A stretch of 64,000 nucleotides of DNA from Nitrosomonadaceae bacterium (lineage in GTDB: Bacteria; Pseudomonadota; Gammaproteobacteria; Burkholderiales; Nitrosomonadaceae), in contig JAUSLF010000030.1 in assembly GCA_030646695.1 (NCBI GenBank), forward strand, positions 36,336 through 100,335, written 5' to 3'. Under the pieces are notes generated by a model. It was not told where the DNA came from, did no database searches, and saw only the letters and a program-made list of their open reading frames with translations. Made by a program: the position numbers and the translations under genes. Of the stretch, positions 9,941 through 17,168 are shown one piece after another. Position 1 is the first letter of the stretch; each line of letters begins with the position of its first letter.

Positions 9941-10226
9941 TGTAAATTTGCGACGCTATGCACGTTTGCTACGACAGACGGCATAGCCAGCACCAAACGC
10001 CGGTGGTTACGCGCGATCCATGAAAGATCACAGCGCGCCGGACTTGCCTGAAAATGGGGGGAAACGCCCTCCATTGAATTGTGAAGTGAGAATGGGGTAG
10101 CGGCATCATGCACCGCTGAACCAGCCCAGAATTGAATGTGGGTAACGCCAATCGGCAAAATATCCGAGCGATTCCGGATAACGATGCAGCAGATTTATAG
10201 AAGCGTTCTTTATAAGGTGCCCCTTA

Positions 10227-12761
10227 ATGAAAGCACAAAACTCTTCTTTCGATGAACACGAAGTACTTCATGAGTTGAAGCACTTTCTACCTGCTCAGGC
10301 GCCACTGAAAGACTTTGTTCACCACAACACGTTACATGCATTTCAAGATCTAAAATTCTATGCTGGCGCTCGCCATGCAAAAAAAATATTTGGTTATTTT
10401 GTCAGTCTGCAACTGGATGAATATCGAGCACTTTGTAAATCCGGACGTATTCGCAAGGATGTTCTTGAAAGAATTGTTTCTGAAAAAAAAGGGCTCGAAC
10501 ATGTTGATGGCTGGATGGAAAATATACTCAGCAAGAAATATGACACTTCGATTCCGCCAAGAATAGGTTCACTAAGATCAAACTGGGAAAAGCAATACCA
10601 CATAGATCTGGATCTGATAGTCCATCCATTTCTTTTCAGGATACTCTGCAGTTATCTTGACCAGGGAATTTCGGTTTGGAGTTTCCCTGTCGGGCATAAA
10701 GGTTTTCTGTCTTCCCTGAAGGAAATAGAGAAAGACAATTACACGAGCTTCTTTAAAACCGAGAGGGCCAAAAAGCTCCTTCTAAAGAGCAAATGCAGGA
10801 TTGAGCAACTGCTGAAAATTCTTGTTGGCGACGAATCGCTCTACCAACAATATTTATATGATCAGCAATTTTCTCATCAGGGTTGGTCAGGCATGGTGTC
10901 CACCATTGAGGATCAGCCGCAAACCCTGTTAAACCAGAAAGAAATATCCCTTCACGATTTGGTTTGTTTTGAACTCTTGCTGGAGATTGATGCACTTGAC
11001 TCACAATTTGGGGAAGACTGGCTACCCATTGGCAGCAATTTAAAAAACAGGCCCATAGAACTTTTTGGTGAGGTCCCCGAAACAGAACTGGATGAAGTGC
11101 TGTCAATTTTGCATGATGCTTTCGAATGGTCTTATTACGATCAGGTGCTGGCCGCTATTCAATTGCAAAAGCAGGAAAAGCCAGCGGCAGCACCTGGCAA
11201 GAGTTTTCAAGGAATATTCTGTATCGACGACAGGGAATGTTCCTTTCGCCGCTACCTTGAGAAAGTTGACCCAAAATGTGAAACCTTCTCTATGCCTGGA
11301 TTCTTTGGGGTTGAGTTCTTTTTTCAACCTGAGCATGGAAAGTTCTACACAAAACTTTGCCCTGTGCCAATTACGCCAAGATATCTAATCAAGGAGACAG
11401 ACACCAAGCACAAGCTGCAGCCAGAACCGCTCTTCTCCAAATTATCACATTCTCTTTTCCAAGGCTGGCTGATTACTCAAACGCTTGGATTCTTGTCGGC
11501 TTTGCAGCTAGTGCTGAATATTTTCAGACCCGCCATGATGCCTGTCATGGCCTCGTCGTCTGCCCATATGGATAAAGCTTCGCACCTTACCATCGAAAAC
11601 AAAAATCCAGACCATAAGGAAAACGATTTACAGATTGGCTTTACTGTTGAAGAGATGGCCCAAAGAGTGGAAGGAACCTTGAACAGCATCGGGCTGGTAA
11701 AGGATTTTGCATCAATCGTATATGTTGTCGGGCATGGCGCGAGCAGCGTCAACAATCCTCATTATTCCGCTTATGATTGTGGAGCTTGTGCCGGCAGGCC
11801 GGGTTCGGTTAATGCGAGAGTACTTTGTTTTATGGCTAACCACCCACAGGTCAGGGCGATACTTGGCTCAAACGGAATAATAATTCCAGCCGGGACGCAA
11901 TTCGTTGGGGCTCTTCATGATACGACGCGTGACGATATTACTTATTTTGATGAAGACGCGCTTTCTTCTGTAAATTCGGTAATTCATGAAAAAAATGTGT
12001 CCGTTTTCGCTGAAGCTCTGGATTTCAACGCAAAAGAAAGATCGAGAAGACTGGTGTCAATCAACACCAAATTGAGCGCTAAGGAAATTCATGAGGAGGT
12101 GCGTAGGAGATCAGTCTCATTGTTTGAGCCCCGGCCTGAACTCAACCATGCTACCAACGCAATTTGCATCATCGGCAGACGGAGTTTATCCAAAGGCTTG
12201 TTTCTGGACCGGCGCGCATTCATGAATTCTTATGATTACAGCATAGATCCTGAAGGAAAATATCTTTTTAACGTCATGAGGCCCATAGCTCCGGTTTTGG
12301 GTGGGATTAATCTCGAATATTTTTTCTCCCGTGTTGACAAGCACAAGCTGGGCGCGGGAACCAAGCTTCCCTATAACGTTATGGGACTTATTGGCGTCGC
12401 CAATGGTACTGACGGCGATTTAAGGCCAGGTCTTCCAAGTCAGATGATCGAAGTGCATGATCCCGTCCGGCTTCTTGTCATTGTTGAACACTTTCCCGAA
12501 GTGGTCCTGGGATCGATAAACCAGCAGCCAGCGACTTATGAATTCTTCATAAATGAGTGGGTTCGCATCGTTGCGGTGCACCCCGAGACACGCGAGTTTT
12601 TCTTGTTTAAAGATGGTAATTTCTTGCCGTATAAACCGTTGCCACAATCTATTGGTTCCGTTTCAGATATAACTGCCTTATTGGAATCCGCCAAGACAAC
12701 AGTAACTACTGACATAGTGGAAGCTACCCAAGAGAATTTGCCGGTTTACTGGATTAATTAA
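10227..12761 (+). CDS. dabA: DabA, beta-carbonic-anhydrase-like subunit of a dissolved inorganic carbon pump (DUF2309)
   Basis: The cytoplasmic catalytic subunit of the two-component DAB inorganic-carbon accumulation complex. It is proposed to hydrate CO2 to bicarbonate unidirectionally, driven by ion flow through DabB. At 844 residues it is normal for the DUF2309/UPF0753 family. The predicted zinc set is complete: Cys332 and Asp334 in FCIDDRE, His503 in VVGHGASS and Cys518 in YDCGACAGRPG; the His-to-Cys spacing of 15 equals that of the studied Halothiobacillus DabA. The N-terminal HxNTLH stretch (FVHHNTLHAFQ) is also typical. AAGGTG precedes ATG 10227. dabB starts 9 bases after its stop. The gene is visibly richer in A+T than the neighbouring sulP genes, suggesting a separate origin. 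Confidence 0.95.
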   Translation: MKAQNSSFDEHEVLHELKHFLPAQAPLKDFVHHNTLHAFQDLKFYAGARHAKKIFGYFVSLQLDEYRALCKSGRIRKDVLERIVSEKKGLEHVDGWMENILSKKYDTSIPPRIGSLRSNWEKQYHIDLDLIVHPFLFRILCSYLDQGISVWSFPVGHKGFLSSLKEIEKDNYTSFFKTERAKKLLLKSKCRIEQLLKILVGDESLYQQYLYDQQFSHQGWSGMVSTIEDQPQTLLNQKEISLHDLVCFELLLEIDALDSQFGEDWLPIGSNLKNRPIELFGEVPETELDEVLSILHDAFEWSYYDQVLAAIQLQKQEKPAAAPGKSFQGIFCIDDRECSFRRYLEKVDPKCETFSMPGFFGVEFFFQPEHGKFYTKLCPVPITPRYLIKETDTKHKLQPEPLFSKLSHSLFQGWLITQTLGFLSALQLVLNIFRPAMMPVMASSSAHMDKASHLTIENKNPDHKENDLQIGFTVEEMAQRVEGTLNSIGLVKDFASIVYVVGHGASSVNNPHYSAYDCGACAGRPGSVNARVLCFMANHPQVRAILGSNGIIIPAGTQFVGALHDTTRDDITYFDEDALSSVNSVIHEKNVSVFAEALDFNAKERSRRLVSINTKLSAKEIHEEVRRRSVSLFEPRPELNHATNAICIIGRRSLSKGLFLDRRAFMNSYDYSIDPEGKYLFNVMRPIAPVLGGINLEYFFSRVDKHKLGAGTKLPYNVMGLIGVANGTDGDLRPGLPSQMIEVHDPVRLLVIVEHFPEVVLGSINQQPATYEFFINEWVRIVAVHPETREFFLFKDGNFLPYKPLPQSIGSVSDITALLESAKTTVTTDIVEATQENLPVYWIN

Positions 12762-12770
12762 GGCGATAAA

Positions 12771-14651
12771 ATGACCCTGCTGCTGACATCGCTGCTTAAA
12801 TTTTTAATATTCCTGCCACTTGCTGGGTTTGTCGTTAGTTTGCTCATTCCCGGGAAAATGGAAAATGCCATTTCAAGGGTCGCCATTTTCACCGTTGGCT
12901 CACATTTGGTTATTTCCCTGGTATTCCTGGTGTTCTGGTTTTTCAACAGTTACCCAACCTTTGAGACAAGAGAGCTGATTCTTTACGATACGGAGCGTTA
13001 TAAGTTCTTTATCTCCTTCTATCTCGACAAGATCACTGCGGTTTACCTCATTGTTGGTTCCTTCCTGACATTTCTGGTAACCATTTACTGCAGCTACTAC
13101 ATGCATCGTGAAAGTGGTTACAAACGGTTTTTTAATACTGTTCTCTTCTTCTACGTCGGTTACAACATCGTAATTTTCTCGGGAAATTTTGAAACCCTTT
13201 TCATTGGCTGGGAAATACTCGGCATTACTTCATTTTTGTTAATTGGATTTTACAGGGATAGATTTCTACCTGTAAAAAACGCGTTAAAGGTATTTACAGT
13301 ATTCCGTGTTGCCGACATGGCCCTGATTCTTGCTATCTGGATGAGCCACCATCTGTGGCATGAAAACATTACTTTTTCAAAGTTGGGGGATAGTCGGGCA
13401 GTAATTGAGCATCTTCAAGACTATCCTGTGCTTGGTATTTTGATATCGCTCATGATAGTGACGGCTGCCGCTGCAAAATCGGCCCAGCTTCCGTTTTCTT
13501 CCTGGATGCCGAGGGCAATGGAAGGCCCCACCCCATCCAGTGCAATCTTTTATGGGTCGCTTTCGGTTCATCTGGGTGTTTTTCTTTTATTGAGAACATT
13601 TCCCTTTTGGGAACATCAGACTCTCATAGTGATACTCGTTTTCCTTATAGGCTTATCTACCAGTATTATTGCTACAGCAATTTCGCGAGTTCAGTCGTCT
13701 GTCAAAGCACAAATTGCCTATTCTTCCGTAGCGCAAATTGGAATTATTTTCATTGAGGTCGCGCTGGGTTTTTACGACCTTGCCTTAATACACTTTGCCG
13801 GAAACGCCTTTTTAAGAACCTATCAGCTATTGGTTTCGCCATCAATAGTAAGCTACTTGATTCGTGAACAATTCTATAATTTTGTTCCCCGCCGTTACAT
13901 CGAAAGACATGCAACTCTCAAAAAAATTGAGTATTCCATCTATCTGTTATCCCTCAAGGAATTTCATCTGGATTCTTGCATCTATGTTTTTTTATGGAAT
14001 CCGATCAAATGGTTCGGCCGGAAATTGAATTTCCTGTCCGGGAAAGTTGGCTTTATTTTCATTATCGTAACTTTTTTTATCGGCGTAATACTTTTATATA
14101 ACAAACAGTCAATCCCGCAAGGGATACGTGAGTATCTGCCAACCATTTTTGCGTTTATTGGTCTGGTAATGGTGATCAAATCATTCACGGAGAGAAAGGA
14201 TATTAAACTGAGCTGGCTTTTGGTAATCATGTACCACATATGGATAGCTTCAGCCGTTTCGTTTTATGAAAACGTAACAATGCTTGAAATTATTATTTAT
14301 TTGAGTGGAGTGCTTGTTTCTGGAATCGTGGGATATGTATGTTTGCATAAACTTAGAATCCTTGAACACACCATCGACTGGAATGACTTTCAGGGTCATG
14401 TTTATGAGCATCCTAAACTGGCTTTTGTTTTTCTGCTTTCCTGTTTGGGGACGATGGCATTCCCCATTACTCCATCGTTTCTTGGGGTAGATTTAATGTT
14501 CACTCATATTGAAACGAATCAAGTCGGCTTCGCGCTCATCCTGGCCTTGAGTTTTATAGTGGTGGGTCTCTCAGTGGTCAGAATGTATTCCCGTGTTTTC
14601 CTTGGGCCCCATATAAAAACCTACCATGACATTCCTGGTAGAAACTCTTAG
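12771..14651 (+). CDS. dabB: DabB, ion-translocating NuoL/M-like membrane subunit of the DAB carbon pump
   Basis: A polytopic membrane protein of 626 residues belonging to the proton-conducting transporter (Proton_antipo_M) family, expected to pair with DabA and couple cation flow to CO2 hydration. The N-terminal half holds the conserved core: YLDKITAVYLIVGSFLTFLV, then GWEILGITSFLLIGFY, and KSAQLPFSSWMPRAMEGPTP with the channel Lys and the PxxxWMPxAMEGPTP signature. The C-terminal half has several further helices, and the gene ends with a hydrophilic tail. It follows dabA by 9 bases and is equally AT-rich. An IS remnant begins 10 bases after its stop, but the protein shows no sign of truncation. 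Confidence 0.93.
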   Translation: MTLLLTSLLKFLIFLPLAGFVVSLLIPGKMENAISRVAIFTVGSHLVISLVFLVFWFFNSYPTFETRELILYDTERYKFFISFYLDKITAVYLIVGSFLTFLVTIYCSYYMHRESGYKRFFNTVLFFYVGYNIVIFSGNFETLFIGWEILGITSFLLIGFYRDRFLPVKNALKVFTVFRVADMALILAIWMSHHLWHENITFSKLGDSRAVIEHLQDYPVLGILISLMIVTAAAAKSAQLPFSSWMPRAMEGPTPSSAIFYGSLSVHLGVFLLLRTFPFWEHQTLIVILVFLIGLSTSIIATAISRVQSSVKAQIAYSSVAQIGIIFIEVALGFYDLALIHFAGNAFLRTYQLLVSPSIVSYLIREQFYNFVPRRYIERHATLKKIEYSIYLLSLKEFHLDSCIYVFLWNPIKWFGRKLNFLSGKVGFIFIIVTFFIGVILLYNKQSIPQGIREYLPTIFAFIGLVMVIKSFTERKDIKLSWLLVIMYHIWIASAVSFYENVTMLEIIIYLSGVLVSGIVGYVCLHKLRILEHTIDWNDFQGHVYEHPKLAFVFLLSCLGTMAFPITPSFLGVDLMFTHIETNQVGFALILALSFIVVGLSVVRMYSRVFLGPHIKTYHDIPGRNS

Positions 14652-14660
14652 AAAGGAATG

Positions 14661-14865
14661 CGTAAGCTCCCCCGTCAAGCAAACAGTTCAGAAGTGGAAT
14701 TTTTCCGTGCGGGCAGTTTGCTTACGCAACACAGCTTTATAGGGAGCAGGGGTTCCCAGCGAGTCATAGGGCCATTGTTCGTTATAGTTTTGAAGCCATT
14801 GAGGCGTAATTTCTCGCACTTCGTCAAGTGATGTAAGTAGAAAATGCTGCTTCTAAACGCAGCCC
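14661..14865 (-). mobile_element. Remnant of the 3' end of an IS3-type transposase with its terminal repeat
   Basis: On the - strand one frame ending with a stop at 14688-14690 reads SLDEVREITPQWLQNYNE then WPYDSLGTPAPYKAVL, the C-terminal end of an IS3-family DDE transposase (rve_3 region, xWxxxYNxxRPHxSLG). Upstream the same frame is broken by a stop, so this is dead. The sequence from the stop outward to 14661 is repeated in inverted orientation at 17075-17149. The longer overlapping frame on this strand (to 14998) is not coding. The DNA from 14866 to 15065 holds nothing else I recognise. Confidence 0.75.
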
Positions 14866-15065
14866 CTTTCGGGGGGTACCGCACAACTGTGAAAGACCAC
14901 ATGTTTCGTCGGGACAGGTTGCTCCGCTGAATTACGTGGTCTAATCTCTGGCGCATCCCGGTACGCAGTGCTATATGCATATGTAATACTGGCCGCAAAC
15001 ATTCTCTTGATCTTTCTGATAAGAAGCATAGAATAAAAACCTGCCGTTTCTTATTTTTAATTTAG

Positions 15066-15328
15066 GTGATTGTCATACTTGCCAAGACGACTTCGAAAAG
15101 CCAGCTCACCCTGCCCAAGAGTCTGACTACTGCAAGTTTGTTCCGCAGAATATTGCGACGTGGAGGCACGCAACGGCAGATCCTGCTGACTCCGCTGCAT
15201 ATCCAGCGCGACGATGCCGTTCGCGCCGAGCTGGTCGAACTGGGTTTGCAGGAACAGAGGATATTGATGATGCAGCCGCACGGACGCACCGGGTATCCGG
15301 TCAAGCCCCTCCTGCAAAACCGGCATAA
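15066..15328 (+). pseudogene. Decayed AbrB/MazE/SpoVT-type antitoxin gene
   Basis: Pieces of a swapped-hairpin AbrB-like antitoxin are spread over two frames: KTTSKSQLTLPKSLTTA (frame of 15066), AEYCDVEARNGR (+1 frame, near 15145-15180), ILLTPLHIQRDDAVRAELVE and LGLQEQ (back in the first frame), then DIDDAAARTHRV (+1 frame) ending at TAA 15326. At least three frameshifts are needed to join them in the order of the usual antitoxin (SKxQLTLPK, EYFDVExxxGxIxLTP, QRADAVRAKL, DIADAVxWAR). No PIN or other toxin gene follows; sulP copy 2 starts 55 bases later. Confidence 0.72.
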
Positions 15329-15382
15329 GAAATGACTCGTTGTACGCAGCTCCTATCCTTTTTTACCGGGAGATAACTACTC

Positions 15383-16729
15383 ATGACCTCGTATAATAAA
15401 GACAAACCGTCCTCGCCAGCGCACGGTCACGAACCCAGCGACACGACCGGGCCAGTCACTATCCCAGGGTCAGCGGCATTTCAGGCCAAGTACCTCGCGC
15501 GCGATCTCCAGGCAGGAATCATCACCGGGGCAATGGCGATTCCCCTGACGGTCGGCATCGCGCTGATGTCAGATTATCCCATCAAGGTGGCGTTGGCGAC
15601 GGTCGTTTTTGCCAGCTTTATCGGCTGGATCAATGCCTGGTTCAAGCCGGGCAATTATATCGGCGCCCCGGGGGTTGCAGCGGGCCTGGCGCCGGTGCTG
15701 GCAATGGGCGTCGCCGCCTTTGGCATGGACAATATGGCGTTTGTCATTTTCCTGACTGCTTTCATGCAAGCCGTCATCTGGAAATTCGACTGGCAGCGGT
15801 ATCTTTTAATTGCCGTGCCGGGTTATCTGGTCGAGGGACTGCTGGCGGGGGTGGGACTGAAGATCGCCCTGAAATTTATGGAGATGACTTATGAGCTGCC
15901 GGCTGATGAGGTATCCGCCGAGTCATTCTGGAACGGGGCGCGCATCCAGATGTGCCTGATATCGCTGGTTGGTTTGTCCATGTTTGTATACCTGTTTTCC
16001 AAATTCAAGGACAGCCAGCCCGCCATTCCCTATTTCGCGCTGATCATAGGAGGTGTGATACTGGCTCAGTTCGTGCCGGTGCCGATGCTGCATGTGGAAG
16101 ACGTGGAACTCAAGCTCGCCTTGCCGATACCGCATTTTGACAGCGCGCTGACCTGGGTGTACGTGATACTTTTTGCAGCGATGCTGGCGGTGATTGACGT
16201 GATCGAACAGGTGATGAGCAACGCCGCGATCGAGAAAATCGACCCGCTGAAACGCAAATGCAACAGCAATAACAGCCTGTTCGCGATCTGGATCTCCAAC
16301 ATGGGTTCCAGTTTCTTTGGCGGCATGACCAATCTGGACGGTCTGGCAAAAAGCACCACCAACAAGCTGGCTGGGGCCATGACCAAATTTTCCGTCCTGA
16401 TACTTGCTATTGTGATTGTCTTCTTTTTGGTCTACTCACAATATCTGGAATATCTGCCGAAGTTTGCGCTGGGGGCGATGATGATATTCACTGGCTGGAA
16501 AATGATTCTTGGGCTGGTGCATGTTACCCACCATGGCCCCTATGCACTGATGCTCGCGCTCTTATGCGGTGGTCTGGTCTTCAAGGTGGGAATTTTTGAG
16601 GGTTTGTTGATCGCCATGGCCGTGCACGGCATCGTCCACTATATGGTTTATTACAACGCCGATAAAATCCCGAGCAAGGCCATTATCAAAAAGTACTTTG
16701 ATGGACTTAAGGGCGGCGATGTGAGTTGA
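15383..16729 (+). CDS. SulP-family anion transporter, copy 2
   Basis: A 448-residue paralogue of the protein at 7818, identical in length and nearly identical in sequence. The first 28 residues differ at only a few positions, the segment around LTWVYVILFAAMLAVIDVIE through KSTTNKLAGA is unchanged, and the last 40 residues match exactly. Most differences lie in hydrophobic residues of the later helices (for instance the segment after KFSVLI). It also lacks a STAS domain. The ribosome site ACCGGGAGATAACTA is shared with copy 1, so the duplication covered the leader. It sits between two inverted IS3-type remnants, which suggests a mobilised or rearranged copy. It may give higher dosage or a different affinity for the anion. 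Confidence 0.85.
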   Translation: MTSYNKDKPSSPAHGHEPSDTTGPVTIPGSAAFQAKYLARDLQAGIITGAMAIPLTVGIALMSDYPIKVALATVVFASFIGWINAWFKPGNYIGAPGVAAGLAPVLAMGVAAFGMDNMAFVIFLTAFMQAVIWKFDWQRYLLIAVPGYLVEGLLAGVGLKIALKFMEMTYELPADEVSAESFWNGARIQMCLISLVGLSMFVYLFSKFKDSQPAIPYFALIIGGVILAQFVPVPMLHVEDVELKLALPIPHFDSALTWVYVILFAAMLAVIDVIEQVMSNAAIEKIDPLKRKCNSNNSLFAIWISNMGSSFFGGMTNLDGLAKSTTNKLAGAMTKFSVLILAIVIVFFLVYSQYLEYLPKFALGAMMIFTGWKMILGLVHVTHHGPYALMLALLCGGLVFKVGIFEGLLIAMAVHGIVHYMVYYNADKIPSKAIIKKYFDGLKGGDVS

Positions 16730-16774
16730 CCGTACTGGGGCCAACGCAGGGTTTATAAAGCCGTGGCAACCTGA

Positions 16775-16798
16775 GGGCAGGGGTTGAAACCGTTGCCC
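16775..16798 (+). terminator. Conserved hairpin after sulP copy 2
   Basis: The counterpart of the hairpin at 9208-9231, same length and shape with a TGAA loop. Relative to copy 1, one G-C pair has become A-T, one A-T pair has become G-C and one G-C has become G-T, so pairing is preserved. TTTAAT follows. A modest terminator or transcript-end structure. Confidence 0.6.
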
Positions 16799-17074
16799 TT
16801 TAATAAATCACATGGTGGTTTCAACCCAGATAATCCATTAGGACGCGAGATGATGGTGAGGCAGGTTGCGAGACAGTTTTATCGGTTGAGAGAAGACCAT
16901 GGCTTGGCCTATGGACGCCGAGCAAGCGGCGAAAATGGCCACAAACTGACCGCCAGCACTCGCGTAGGCTCGGAGAGCCTATCTGGGTTCAAGCCTCGAA
17001 TGAGAAAAGCGCAGCATGGTACTGCCTGAAATTGAAAGCATCCGGAGCGAACAAAACTGCCTGACACCTGCCCC
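16799..17074. other. Stretch without a recognised gene
   Basis: Between the second sulP hairpin and the right-hand IS3 remnant I see only an 81-codon open frame (16784-17029) with no ribosome site and no recognisable motif. It may be degenerate mobile DNA, but nothing in it supports a specific call. Confidence 0.4.
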
Positions 17075-17149
17075 ATCTGTGTTCTGTGAGCAACTGCTCG
17101 CACGGGAAAATTCTACTTCTGAACTGTCTGCTTGACGGGGAAGCTTACG
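17075..17149 (+). mobile_element. Second, inverted copy of the IS3-type transposase end
   Basis: About 74 bases match the reverse complement of 14661-14735 with scattered substitutions and a one-base gap, including the common segments CTTCTGAACTGT and GCTTGACGGGG followed by AAGCTTACG. It points outward (+), so the two remnants face away from each other around the antitoxin pseudogene and sulP copy 2. It ends 20 bases before the start of the P-type ATPase gene. Confidence 0.7.
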
Positions 17150-17168
17150 TCTATGTGAGGATTTTCTG

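Noticed and set aside
12771..14651. DabB truncated by the adjacent IS remnant
   Set aside because: The protein keeps all its core motifs, is longer than many DabB proteins, and ends 10 bases before the remnant with an ordinary hydrophilic tail.
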